Assembly (NCBI GenBank): GCA_963082975.1
Contig: OY720346.1
Span: forward strand, 40,637,787 to 40,701,786
Source: Labia minor
Lineage: Eukaryota > Arthropoda > Insecta > Dermaptera > Spongiphoridae
Direction: 5' to 3'
DNA length: 64,000 nt
Position 1 is the first letter of the stretch. The number at the start of each line of letters is the position of its first letter. The notes under the pieces were generated by a model. It worked only from the letters and a program-made list of their open reading frames with translations. It did no database searches and had not been told where the DNA came from. The translations under genes were made by a program, and so were the position numbers. This document shows positions 45,075-56,685 of this stretch, piece after piece.

Positions 45075-45424
45075 TCTAAAGTTCAAAAATGCCAGAGGTT
45101 GAAATAACAGATTTTATTAAAACTAAAAAGTAATATTACATTATTAGTATAATATAGTGTAATATATAGTAGATAATAAAAGGTATATTTACCTAAAAAG
45201 TAATAATTAAATTACAAGTTATTTCTATTCAATTATATAATAAATACAGGAATTTATATTTGACAAGATGACAGTTCAACTCTCTTTATAGAAAATGAAA
45301 TAGTTCTTACTATTAACACTTAGTCTAATGCGGTGGCTTCCTAAACTGGCGCTAGTTGTAAAAGTCAAATAGGGCGCCAGTTTAAAATATCAAATATACC
45401 AAGAACATATATTTGATATTTACA
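45075..45424 (-). repeat. 5' LTR of the young Ty3/gypsy-type element
   Basis: Same 350 bases as the 3' LTR. Hairpin arms lie at 45343-45352 with 45374-45383, and at 45386-45398 with 45408-45420. The LTR ends CTTTAGA on the minus strand instead of the usual CA. Confidence 0.9.
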
Positions 45425-45428
45425 TATA

Positions 45429-45565
45429 TATAAATATATATACGAAAGTATTATAATATTTTTAAAATTGTATTGTTATCGTACTTTTATTCAATCGTTG
45501 AGCCGGTCTTTGTTTGCCACAAGCAAAGAAGCTTCATCCATGCATCACGAATCTGCTTCGGGATA

Positions 45566-45602
<37 letters not shown>

Positions 45603-46018
45603 CACTAAACATATATAGTATATATACCTATATTAAAGGATAGGATGAAAGAAAGCAAAATGGACTGGTTTCTGGTTTTATCCTATTGAATGACTCTATT
45701 TTGAAGAAAAAGTTATATGCACATGTAGATATGGATTTATTAAAGCGGATTGTTCAATAAAAAATTATTTTTAAATGAATAAAATAAAAAATAAATACAA
45801 TATTATATATTGAAAAGTATACATACATATAAATATATATATATATATATATTAGATATAAATACATATATTGTCAAGATATTTTTTTTAGAATTTTTGT
45901 AACTATATTACGAGTCAAAAAGGTTTTATAAAATTTACTTATTGAATAGAATTATATTGTACTTGAAAAATATCTTCAGTCTACTTATACGTATGTTATT
46001 TATTTATTGAATTATAGG
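45429..46018. repeat. AT-rich DNA with TA microsatellites
   Basis: (TA)n at 45570-45600 and 45832-45851. A mixed patch at 45490-45560 (GAGCCGGTCTTTGTTTGCC, CATGCATCACGAATCTGC) is unique here. Confidence 0.45.
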
Positions 46019-46540
46019 TACGAGAGATCAGGTCAATAAGTCCGTGACTTATTGAATTTCCTGTCTATTAAATGAAATCGCAACACTGCTCCTGTCAGCA
46101 GGCATCTATCATCTAAATCTTGTCGAAATTTGAACCAGCAGGGACTTTTAGTTTTTTTGTTTGACATCTATTAATAGCAAACCATCTCGTTATTTGAAAA
46201 TAAAATGGAAAAAGTTAATTTCCATGAAAATCCATAAATTGGGATACGAATTGCTCCCTCATCCGCCCTATTCTCCGGATTTAGCCCCGAGTGATTATTT
46301 CTTGTTTCTAAACCTGAAGAAATTACTCAGTTGAAAAAGATTTGACTCCAACGATGAAATCATCTCATAAACAAATCTATTTTGATGTCCTCGACAAATC
46401 TTATTTTTTAGATGGGGTAAAATAATTGGAGAAACGAAGTGTTTAGAGCTCAAAGGAGACTAAGTTGAAAATTAAAATAATTGTTTATCCAAAAACCTAT
46501 TTCATTCATAAAGTCACGGACTTATTAGCCTGCCCTCGTA
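46019..46540 (+). mobile_element. mariner deletion derivative copy 2
   Basis: TACGAGAGATCAGGTCAATAAG at the left and inverted TACGAGGGCAGGCTAATAAG at the right, bounded by TA, are the same ends as at 36686. A leader and a start (ATGGAAAAAGTTAATTTCC) run straight into LPHPPYSPDLAPSDYFLF, skipping the DNA-binding domain and the first two catalytic Asp. Frame breaks follow (after 46320), so no protein is expected. Confidence 0.85.
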
Positions 46541-47245
46541 TACTAATATTGTATATCTAATAAATTAGATAGAAAAATGAGTAATAGTTGAATTTGCTTA
46601 AATTTAAATAGATTCTTTAGAAATTTATTTTTAGGGAGAATATGATATTGTTAGTGAGAGAGTAAATGATATAGTCATCCTTCTCTCTCCCCCATTTATA
46701 TATTCATGATCAACTTTTTATTATTAATCTACTAACTGTAAGTATTTTAATAACCTTTTGGAAGGGATAAAAATAAAATATTTTTTTATCAAAAAACCTG
46801 TGGTAAGTCACGGACTTATTGACCTATCCTAGTACATTGTCTATCTTTATTCTAAGTAATCATTCCTTTATTTTCTCATTTTAATGCTTAATCTTGTATA
46901 AAGAAAATAGAAATCATTTATTACTCTTACCAGTATATTACTTAGAATTATTCATCATAATTAAAGTCCATTCTAATCAAATCAATGTTTAAAACATCAT
47001 CTGTTAGAAAATTTTACTATATCAATTTTTAAAAATATTTATTTATCAACTTTTATTTAGACGAGATTTTAAATATTTCATAAAAAAATTTCAAGTTTAA
47101 TTGGATATTGATTTGTTTGATAAATCAAATGATTTTTTTTTATATAAGGTGAAAAAAATAAAAATTCATTAATCGTAAGTGAATTATTAAAAAATAAATA
47201 AATAAATAAATAAAATAAATAAAAATTGATATTGTAGTGTTATAC
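46541..47245. other. AT-rich stretch with a solo mariner end
   Basis: 46790-46834 (AAGTCACGGACTTATTGACC then TATCCTAGTA) is a worn mariner terminus of the 46019 family without a partner. The rest is AT-rich. Confidence 0.55.
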
Positions 47246-47430
47246 AAGGTTCATTGATGCGAATCCATCAAACCCGTTCCCTTCCACACTCTATATCACC
47301 AACATTACTAATTAGATACTAATTTCAGGTTGTAATTAATTTCCGCTCATTATCAGCTGGTAACAAGCTAATACAGTGAACATGGAAAACTTTATTCGTT
47401 TGTAATTGGACAGTCGAATTTATTAAAAAT
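47246..47430. other. candidate regulatory island
   Basis: Unique mixed sequence with several transcription-factor-like strings close together: TTGATGCGAATCCATCAAAC, CTAATTAGAT, TGTAATTAATTTCC and TCAGCTGG. No frame. The density of homeodomain-type TAATTA and an E-box makes it one of the better non-coding candidates, but this is inference. Confidence 0.35.
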
Positions 47431-47881
47431 TAATTTAATTTAATTTAATTTTGCTAATTTAATAAAATAGAATAAAATATAATATATTCAATATGGATGG
47501 GAGGTAAATGTATATTTGTGGGTGTTTGGAGGGAGAAAGGGAGAGGTGGGGTTGGAGGGTGGAAATATATATTTCACAACATCAATATTTAATGGATATT
47601 CATATAAATCTAGATTTTTATTTATTTTAGATGAATATATAATAATATAGGATTGTATACTGCTATTTTCATTTACAATTATATTATTATGTATGTAGAT
47701 AATAATAATACTTTTGACTAGAATATATTTTTAAGTGAATAATGTATGTGGAGTGCTTGCTATTTAGTTTGTATTTTAATGGGTTTTGGATAGAAGAACT
47801 GGCACCTATTAGATACGGTCCTCGGAGAGAGTCCAATTATTTGTATTCAAACTAATAATATATTTATATTTTATAATATAA

Positions 47882-47915
<34 letters not shown>

Positions 47916-48480
47916 ATAAATATATTTAAATTCATACACAATATGCATTCAATTGTATTTATGATTTGACAAAACTATACTTCTGAAAAAATTTGACAAG
48001 AATAGATTATATCTTAAATTATTAAAATTAATAAATAAAAAGTTGAATTTATATAAGATACTTAAATAAGTATATAAATTACATTTTTGTTTTATAAAAT
48101 AAAAATATTTTTATGTTTTTGAGAAATCCACTTATAAAATAGAATCTGTTATAAAGTATTAAAAATAATTCTCTGTTTCTTTATTCTCTTGAATCTATTT
48201 TGTTGTTGTTTTTTTTAATTTGTGAAATATGCAAGAATATCTTTGTTGTTGTATTAATAAATATTGGTAATAATTAATCTTTTTCTATTCTGAATAAATA
48301 TTTTTTTAACGGAATGTTATATATGTATATTGTATATATAATAAATACATGAAATTTGGTTGAATAGAAGACATTGATGACGTGAGGTGGGAGTGAATTG
48401 AATAAAACTTTCAACCAATAAATAGCATGATAGATTGGCAATGATCGGAAACGAGGGGTGAATGGGTATCTGATTGATGG
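47431..48480. other. AT-rich stretch with a G-rich tract
   Basis: 47519-47565 is a run of G clusters (GGGTGTTTGGAGGGAGAAAGG and following), possibly quadruplex-forming. (TA)n at 47886-47916. No gene. Confidence 0.4.
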
Positions 48481-48880
48481 TTTACCCATCCCAACCTCCC
48501 TCTCTCTCTATCTCACCCTTCCATTTCTCGACCATTTCTATACACCTCTGGACATAGATTCACCGATGATTGACACAACCCATCGCATCTCACTATAGAT
48601 TTTTAAGCAGCACAAAAAAAAAAAAATTAAAAAATGTTCTTACACGGACTATTGCAATTTATTTAAACATTGCCACAAGAATACAATTGCAGAAACGTTT
48701 GCTTATTTTCCTGAAATAATGTGTATATTATGCGAATTGGTCGGCTATTAATTCTCTCATTATGAATATAGTGTGATAGTTAATCCGCCATTAGGAAAAG
48801 TTTATTTTGATTCAAACAAGGATGAAAATTAATTGGAAAATATCGTCCGCGTATCATAATTATGATTATATTGTGAATTA
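48481..48880. other. mixed-composition island
   Basis: C/T-rich at 48486-48545, then unique sequence containing GGACTATTGCAATTTATT, CACAAGAATACAATTGCAG and TTATGCGAATTGGTCGGC. No frame. Possible regulatory DNA. Confidence 0.3.
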
Positions 48881-49411
48881 AGTAAAATTAGATAATAATC
48901 GTTTCTTTTTTTTTGTAAGATCACTAATTCAATCATTATTAAATAGATTAAAATTTAATCAAATTTCCATTATAGCATCAAAATATGTATCTTTAATTAT
49001 AAAATGATTTTCTTTTTAAGTTTAATCATAGTCTATCAATAATACAATACGTTTTGCAAGAGTCCACAAAAATCTAATCTTCAAAAATAATTATATTGTC
49101 ACAAACTTATAAAAATGACTTTTTTTTTTTTTTTTTTGTCAACGTTTAATTATGATTTTTCTACAAAACAAATAACTTGTTAGAATTTAAATATATACAA
49201 TATAAAAAAATATTTAAAAAATTATATTATAATTATTAATAAATTCCAAAATCAGTAAAAAATTAGATTATATTTCAAAAATAAAAAATAAAAAAAAATG
49301 GAATTTATTTAAATATACATCAAAGTAAATTCGTATTGAAATAAAGATATGATTTCAATGCTGCTATTCATCTTAATATTCATTGCTAGATGATTTAATG
49401 ATGGATGTCCC

Positions 49412-49440
<29 letters not shown>
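48881..49440. other. AT-rich stretch
   Basis: Poly-T at 49121-49137 and (TA)n at 49421-49442. Nothing else. Confidence 0.5.
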
Positions 49441-49443
<3 letters not shown>

Positions 49444-49810
49444 GTATATCCTTGGGTGAGGGGGTGCGTCTTAAGTGACTGTAGCTTTTCAACTCTCTAC
49501 GCATTGGCTTTTGATGTAGCGCCCGGTAAGTCTCTTGGGAAGACCTTCAGAAGAGTTTCCCTTTCCCTTTTCCTTCCTTTTTGTGATCCCCCACCCTCCA
49601 AACCAATCCCTTGTCCTTTCTTTTCTTCTCCGCAGACAAACACAAACACATACAGAATTTAGAACAAACAAGATCAAGGTCTTAAAAGAGAGTAAGAAAT
49701 TGTTAGGATAAGGATAGAGAAGAGTGAATAGAAGGGGGATGAAGTTGAATAATCATCAACGCAAGAAAATGAAAAGATGTCATGGCATCAAAAGAAACGG
49801 GGGATGAAAA
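49441..49810. other. GC-richer island
   Basis: Unique sequence GGGGTGCGTCTTAAGTGAC, TGTAGCGCCCGGTAAGTCTC then a C/T-rich block. GCCCGGTAAGT is splice-donor-like. Overlapping frames on both strands (49456-49677) have no domain. Host exon or promoter cannot be excluded. Confidence 0.3.
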
Positions 49811-50165
49811 AAATTATTTTTGAATTCAATTATTTGATATTTAAAAATTGATAGGTATATAAAACTTATTAAAGGGTTTATTTTTATGTCAAATTATTAT
49901 TATTAACACATAGATATTAAAAAAAATATTAAATAAATAAAAAAATTTTTGGTTGGTTAATAGAGGTGGCTAAAAATAGGAACGGTTTCAAAAATAATTA
50001 ATTACACTTTTGTTTTTATATAAATATTATAAATTTTTTTCTTTCAAGGAAAATAATTATCAATAGGAAGAAATTATAACTTTTATACATCCCTACTTTA
50101 CACTGATAAAAACTTAAACATAATATCAATTGTTTATTATTATATATCTAACTCTGTGGATCTAT
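49811..50165. other. AT-rich stretch
   Basis: No feature recognised. Confidence 0.5.
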
Positions 50166-50170
50166 GGAAC

Positions 50171-50325
50171 TCGAAAGTTCTTAGCCGCGGCAACCACATT
50201 TATCCAAATGTACCTATCCTGAGCCACAACCACCATTTCCTACTCTCTTCCATCTCTCTCACGTTCCTTCCTACAATGTTTTCCAAGCAGACGTTTACCA
50301 ATTGGTCTCCCCTGTTTTTTATTAT
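50171..50325 (-). mobile_element. LINE family B copy 3, short 3' coding fragment
   Basis: On the minus strand the final codons of the LINE protein are recognisable (NVVAAAKNFR-like end at 50171-50205) preceded by the GREMG/VGRNVREM-type region. The twin-hairpin 3' end seen in copies 2 and 5 is absent. Instead, sequence related to copy 2's untranslated region (ATCTAACTCT) precedes an AT-rich end. Confidence 0.65.
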
Positions 50326-50481
50326 TAATTTTATAATATATAAATTCTATTTAATAATCAATCTTTGGAAGTATGTATAATAGTAATATTTTACTATCTA
50401 CTAAAAATTAAGTATTATTATTATCATTAGCTTTTATTGGTTCTTTATTTATTTACATTATACTATTAATATTTACATTTT

Positions 50482-50954
50482 TACCGACCAACGAAGGGAT
50501 GGTATTGTTTTCACATCAAATTTTCACATGTGAAGATTTTTACATATTCCCACGAATCATGCATTTTGTTAACAGAAAAAAGTATTTTAGTATGGTGTCT
50601 GTGCGTCCGTCTGTCTATTGTGTTCGTAGAGATATGTATAGCTTGAACGGCTCAACGGATTTTATTAAAATTTGGTATATTTACTTAATGCATCAATAGC
50701 ATGAACAGTTGTGGTATATCTGGAAACCGGAAGTTTACAAAGAATTAATTTTATATTCATTGTCGGAAATTCGTCACTTAAAATATACTAGTAATTAATA
50801 ATTGAGTAGTTAAATTAAAAATAAAAACCAAGATAATTTAGTCATTTTAATACAAGTTTTAATTATTTTTTTTTTAAATCTTTATATTCCATTAATGTTG
50901 TATGGAAATTAATTTATTTCAAATCGTCGTTTGGTTCTGTGCCTGAACACATCT
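50482..50954 (-). mobile_element. Helentron-like family E copy 5
   Basis: In plus orientation it starts TACCGACCAACGAAGGGATG and ends AAATCGTCGTTTGGTTCTGT then GCCTGAACACATC, the diverged family start. It shares the central part of copy 3 (ATTGTCGGAAATTCGTCACT). The 66-codon frame 50499-50699 is a read-through of this repeat. Confidence 0.6.
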
Positions 50955-52517
50955 CCTTTTTATTATATAAATTGCTTATATACATTAATAATAATAATAA
51001 TAATAAAAGAGTACATATGTATTGATCGGAATACATTTTGTTAATATGTATGAATATATATTAAATATATAATACATTATAGAAAGAAATATATAGTCAG
51101 AAACACTGAAAAATCCGTTGAGTTGTTAGTTTATATAAACCAAAGTGTTAAATATACTATATAACGCAAATATATATTTGGCTACAGTTGGCTAATGTAA
51201 TGGCGCAAGAGATATTTCACTTCCTCTAACTATGCATATACACACATCAATAGAATATATTGCAATAAAGCTCGAAAAATAAATTTAAATAAATCTTTAT
51301 TTCAATTTTTATATAACCTTTGGATATAATGTTTATGAAATTTTCGTTGTTAGAATATAAAAAGTTTCACAATGTTTATATTATTATTATCAATATTATT
51401 TGTTATTTTATTTTTTTTTATTTTTTTTGTAAATGAAAATCCTAAAAAAATATCTATTTTTTAATACTAGTATTTTGCTTTTTCCATATGAAAACTCAAA
51501 GGATTAATAATCCATTACAATCCAATAGGGATCTAATTTATATATAAATATCCGTCCCCTTGTAAACTGATTTTATTTATCCCTGTCAACCAGATTCAAT
51601 TATTTATCAATTAAGCTCAAACCTAGTGCCATATCCCACCTCCATACCCCCCTCCCCCCACTTCCATTTCACCCCATCACCTCTTCCTCCATCACAAATT
51701 TCTCTTTCCATAGACATCCACTTCGGATACATTTCGACGTTTTTCAATGTTTTTTTTAACCATCCTGCAATTGTTCCTGTACCGCGATTAAATAGGATTC
51801 ACTCTCTCACCCTTCATTTATATATAACGAGAGTTTTTTTTTTTTGTCTTTTGAAATTTGGAGCATTATATTTCAAGTATGACAATTTATGAAACGGTTC
51901 TGATACTCATATATAATATATATGGTGCATACTATTTTATGATTATATATCAAAACCAAAAAAAAAATAAAAAAATAGAGAGCCATCTAATAAATAATTT
52001 TTTAAAAATTTAAAATTGATATAATAATAAATTTCTGAAATTGATTTAAAATTATTATAAATATTCTTAGCTAAAAGAAATTAGATAAAATAAAGTATTA
52101 AAACAACTTTATAGACTACAATAAAATCAATTTTTGTAATTGAAGGACTTCATTTAAAGACCATGTGAATTTTTTAATTATTAAAAAATTCAATTGTATT
52201 TATAATAATTTTAGTTACAAAATGTTAAAATCAAAACAAAAAATTTGTTTTGACTGAACAACTTATTTAAGAATTTCAAAGATACTACTCTGTTGTTTTG
52301 AATAACGTCAAACAGTTTTTAGTAATGAAATAATATAGTAACTTTTGAATTATTAATATCTGATTATTCAAGTGACGAATTATTATATTATATTATATTA
52401 TTTAGTTTTTTTGATAAATGAAAAATGAGCATATTATATTATTTTATAAATAAAAATTTTTACATTTACTCTTTTAGGAGAATATTTTATCAAATAACCA
52501 ATCTTTAAAAAAATAAA
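50955..52517. other. AT-rich stretch with a C-rich island
   Basis: 51545-51800 is C/T-rich and unique (CCATATCCCACCTCCATACC). The 88-codon frame there reads Pro/Ser/His-rich sequence without a domain. The rest is AT-rich. Confidence 0.35.
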
Positions 52518-53089
52518 TCTGGAGTGTCTCCACTCGACTATCTCACAAAATTGAATTGGAATGATTAACATATATTATATTTAAATTAAATTTAATTAAA
52601 TATAAATAATATATTAAAATTAATAAATAATATTTATTAAACCAGTGCGTGTTTGGCTCTTTGCTGATGACACCACGTTACGTGTTAAAAAATTAATTCC
52701 GGTACTTTCAGAGATTCAATCAAGCTGAAATTCTATATATAGCAGTTTTATACAATTTTTAATCATGTGAAAAACTATCAAACATAAATCTTTATTTTTA
52801 CGGTCAGTTTAGAGGAAAAAAAATGAAAACGTGGTAGATAATGAGGCTCTTCCGGATGAGCTAGATTTTTCAAAAGTTGATAGAAAACTACGAATTTTGA
52901 ATAATGCCCGTGTACCAAATTTCATTATTCTAGCTCAAACCGTTTCTCCGTAATCTTGTCTACATACACACACATACACAGACATTTTTCTCAAATTTAG
53001 TGAAAGTGACTCAGGGACTTTCAAAACGTATAAAAACATCAAAATCTCGACATCGAAAATTTTCGTGATCGCAATACTATCTAGATAGT
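52518..53089 (-). mobile_element. Helentron-like family A copy 6
   Basis: Plus orientation begins TCTGGAGTGTCTCCACTCGA and CTATCTCAC and ends AATACTATCTAGATAGT. The start hairpin has lost six bases around its loop, leaving a perfect 14-base palindrome ACTATCTAGATAGT. Full length otherwise. Confidence 0.8.
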
Positions 53090-53169
53090 AAAAATTCAAT
53101 TTTCAATTTATAATTTTTTTTTTAATAAATATTTTAAATCTAAAATATTTAATTAAGAGCTGATTTTTT

Positions 53170-53406
53170 TATTTATCATTCAAGCATGTTTGTATTTATT
53201 GCATATTTTTTCCTCCAGGCTGTGTTTATTAATTCCAACCCTTAAGGAGTTGTTAAAGCAAGTTTTCCTCTTCACGAAATCCGCCGCACTCTTTTCCGAT
53301 CAAACACCCTCCTGTCACAATAAAGACCCTTTTTTCTTGAAGACAGGTCCTCCGGTCGAATTCATCCCATCGCCTCCCCCAAGTCAATAACCCCTTACAT
53401 TCGATT

Positions 53407-53459
<53 letters not shown>

Positions 53460-53660
53460 CCCAACAACAAAGCAGCAGCCAGTGCAAATTTAATTAAAGA
53501 ATGTCACAATAGACGAGACGTTGTTGTATCGAACGGCTAAAACCCTCGAAGACGACAATGTTCTACCCAAGGATATCAATAAGAAAAGCAAACCCTGAAA
53601 GGAAAAGCAGCCATCGAAAGAAAGAAAATCCAATCGGTAGACATACGCGTAATTAAATTT
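53170..53660. other. mixed-composition islands around a TA microsatellite
   Basis: 53210-53400 and 53460-53650 are GC-richer and unique, separated by (TA)n at 53406-53458. The frame 53190-53390 has no domain. CGAGACGTTGTTGTATCGAA at 53513 shows no relation to other repeats here. Confidence 0.35.
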
Positions 53661-54418
53661 GTAGCTTTGATAATTAAATATAAGATAATAGTGGCTTATG
53701 ATAATTTATGAGTTCATATTTATTTATGAATCGTAATTTTTAATGTTTTATTAAAAGTATATAATAAATATATTATATTTATGACTTGAAATTTTGCATT
53801 TATTTGTCAATTTGGAAATAATAGAAAAAATATTAAATTTTTAATATGATATTATTTACATTTAATGATAATTAAAAAAGTAATACAACGGTAAAGTATA
53901 TAAATTATCACTATTAAATATTATAAATAAACTCACATTTTTAATTTTTTTTTTAATTCATTTTTATAATTAATACTATATAATATAATTTATTAAGATT
54001 TATATATAAACTTGATACATATTTATGTTGAAATTTTTATATTTATGAGATATTATTATAATATTTATTATAATATTTATTAAAATAATATTTTTTTAAA
54101 TAAATTCATAATTTATTATTTTTAAATCGAATGAAATTTTTGCCTTTTTGATAAAATTATTATTTAATAAAAAAAATAATTTATTGTCTTTATTATATAA
54201 TTCACATTAAATAGATCAATATTCTTTATGTGCCTTAGGCAAATTCTTACTATCTATTATACTTAATGGAGTGGCAACTGATCAAAAAGCATAGTCACTT
54301 ATGTAATATATATTGAGAACTCAGGTGCCCCTTATAGTTATGCAACCTAATGATTAGGCTTTTAAGGTTGTAAGTAAGCATTTACTTAATTCTGGATTTG
54401 CTTGCAGTCTAAATTTTT
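53661..54418. other. AT-rich stretch
   Basis: 54230-54400 is of mixed composition (TTATGTGCCTTAGGCAAATTC, GGTGCCCCTTATAG) and unique. Nothing coding. Confidence 0.4.
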
Positions 54419-54960
54419 ATTATCTCGCTAGAGATCACGAAAATTTAGGATGTCGAGATTTTGATGTTTTTATACGTTTTGAAGGTCCCTGAGTCATTTT
54501 CACTAAGGTTGAGAAAAATGTCTATGTGTATGTGTGTGAATGTAGACAAAATTGAGATAGAATAATGAAATTTGGTCATTATTCAAAATTCGTAATTTTC
54601 TACCAACTTTTGAGAAATGTACCTCAATCGGAAGAAGGTCATTACCTACCACGTTTTCATTTTTTTTCTTCTAAACTGACCGTAAAAATAAAGATATATG
54701 TTTGATAGTTTTTGACATGGCTAAAAACTGTATAAAACTGCTATATATAGAATGTCAGCTTGAATCGCTGAAAGTACCGGAATTAATTTTTTAACACTTC
54801 AGGTGCCATCAACAAAGAGCCAAACACGCGCTGGTTTAATAAATATTATTTATTAATTTTAATTTATAATTTATAATTAATTAAATTTAATTTAAATATA
54901 ATATATGTGTTAATTAATCAAATTCAAATTTGCGAGATAGTCGAGTGGAGACACTCCAGA
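54419..54960 (+). mobile_element. Helentron-like family A copy 7
   Basis: Start ATTATCTCGCTAGAGATC (right hairpin arm partly lost), end GCGAGATAGTCGAGTGGAG then ACACTCCAGA followed by T. Several small internal deletions compared with copy 4. Confidence 0.8.
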
Positions 54961-55837
54961 TTTTTTTATACAGCAAGCAAAAAAGAGCCAAATGTTATTT
55001 TAGCCTGTTTGATTGTTTACTTCTAAGCATGGTAATTAAATTCAAGTCCACAGAAAAACACCGTTTCCATTCATGCTAAAAACATGTAGTATTTGTATTT
55101 ATCCACAAGGTGTTGAATTTGAATATCTTAACTACCACAAAGTTTTTTCTAACAAAAATTATTTTTTAGCTAAAATATTTAAAATCATTTACCAGAATTA
55201 GCTATATAAAAACTGTTTTCTAATGTTTTTTTATATTTCATCATATTTATTAAATTTTTTCTCTTTATAAAATATAAGTAATATTTTGTCAGATATTGAA
55301 TCTATTTTAGTAATAATTCATCATATTAATTGAAAAATAAAAATAAATAGAAGAGTTTGTAATGGCAGACCTTCTCACTTGTCTGACTTGGTAATTTTTC
55401 ATGTGGGACTGGAATTCACGTTCAGGAAGATCAATGGATGACCGAAGGGTGATTTCAGATATTATTATTTTGTTAATTATCAAATATAAAAGAAATCATA
55501 TAAAAATTTATATTTAAATAATTTCAAAATTGTCAGAATATATAACATTATTATAATTTAATTTTAAAGAAATGAAAAAATAATATTAATTTGTAATTAG
55601 ACTGTAAAATTTAGTCAATAAAATATTTTTTAAATATATGTTTTATTGTAAACTTGAAATTAATTTTAAATTAATTTTTTATTTATTTATTTTGAAGATT
55701 GGCAGATTTCAATTATTTTAAAATTATTTATTCTTATTTTTTTAAATGGTTTTCAAATTAATTTAATTAAATCTGGTTGACTAATTTTAGAAATGCCAGC
55801 CATCAAATTTCTATTAAGCCTATTAACATTATTCCCT

Positions 55838-55868
<31 letters not shown>

Positions 55869-56630
55869 TAGATTGATTGGGTTAAAATACTTATTAACTA
55901 GTCCAGTCTGATGGAAATTGAAAACATATATATATATATATACTCTCCCTCTCTCTTTGAATATTATATATATATATATTAATTTAAAATTTTCCATTAG
56001 TCTAAAAGAGAATTTAATAACTAACCAGTCATTAAATTAACCCCACAATAGAAATCATATTAATTTTATTGCACCTTTTTACCAGTTACACTCAAATTTT
56101 TTTTTTAATAATATTTGAATTTAAAATTTAAATAAAATATACAAATATTCATATTTATATTTTTTTTTATTATTTATATCTTATCTTAACTTATTATACT
56201 AGCAAAAATTGTATATATATATTTGTGTGTTTTTGAAATATTAAACTGCTCTAGGATATTTTTGAAATTCACACAATAGATATTATTTATAAAGAAAAAT
56301 CAATCTGTATTGGTTTCAGTCCCGGGAAAACATCTTTGTTAGTTATTTCTTAATTTAAAATAGGAATTTTAATAATAAACGCCGGACAAAAATATTATAA
56401 ATAAAATGAAACTAAAAATATTTATTTTGTAATCAAATTACGAAATATATATTATGTTATATCCACAGGCCATACTTTTCTGTCTTTTGGTGCTTGGATA
56501 CGTTAAGGGCTGTATGTTTTATGACTATTTTTTTAAATTTATGTTCTTATAAATTATTTGAAATTGATTCATATATTTTTTCGCTTATTTATTTTAAATA
56601 ATAATATTCATAGTTCATAAGGAATTCTTT
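54961..56630. other. AT-rich stretch with CT and TA microsatellites
   Basis: (CT)n at 55841-55869, (TA)n at 55926-55941. The frame over them (55803-55997 minus) translates the microsatellite. A mixed patch at 55355-55455 is unique here. Confidence 0.4.
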
Positions 56631-56638
56631 TTTTAAAG

Positions 56639-56685
56639 TACCGAGTCGCGGCTCGGTGAACCAGGTACAAATAATAATAATATAT
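56639..56685. repeat. GC-rich hairpin followed by AAT repeats
   Basis: GTACCGAGTCGCGGCTCGGT forms a hairpin (CCGAG with CTCGG), then GAACCAGGTAC and (AAT)n. The arrangement resembles the 3' end of the LINE family B (GC hairpin plus simple-repeat tail). No LINE coding is seen upstream. Confidence 0.35.

Larger units (their letters stand above)
42942..45424 (-). mobile_element. young Ty3/gypsy-type LTR retrotransposon, internally deleted
   Basis: Two 350-bp LTRs (42942-43291 and 45075-45424) look identical. TATA flanks both sides (42938-42941, 45425-45428) as a probable 4-bp duplication. On the minus strand the LTR begins TGTAAATATCAAATA. A polypurine tract, AGGGGGGAAGG, precedes the 3' LTR. 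The body holds one intact 575-codon frame for RNase H plus integrase. Gag, protease, most of the RT and any recognisable primer-binding site are missing: only 40 bases separate the 5' LTR from the ATG. Confidence 0.9.

Noticed and set aside
56639-56670. Resemblance of the GAGTCGCGGCTCGGTG hairpin to a CRISPR tracrRNA tail
   Set aside because: Only a short GC hairpin. No repeats with spacers and no cas-like genes, in a eukaryotic window.
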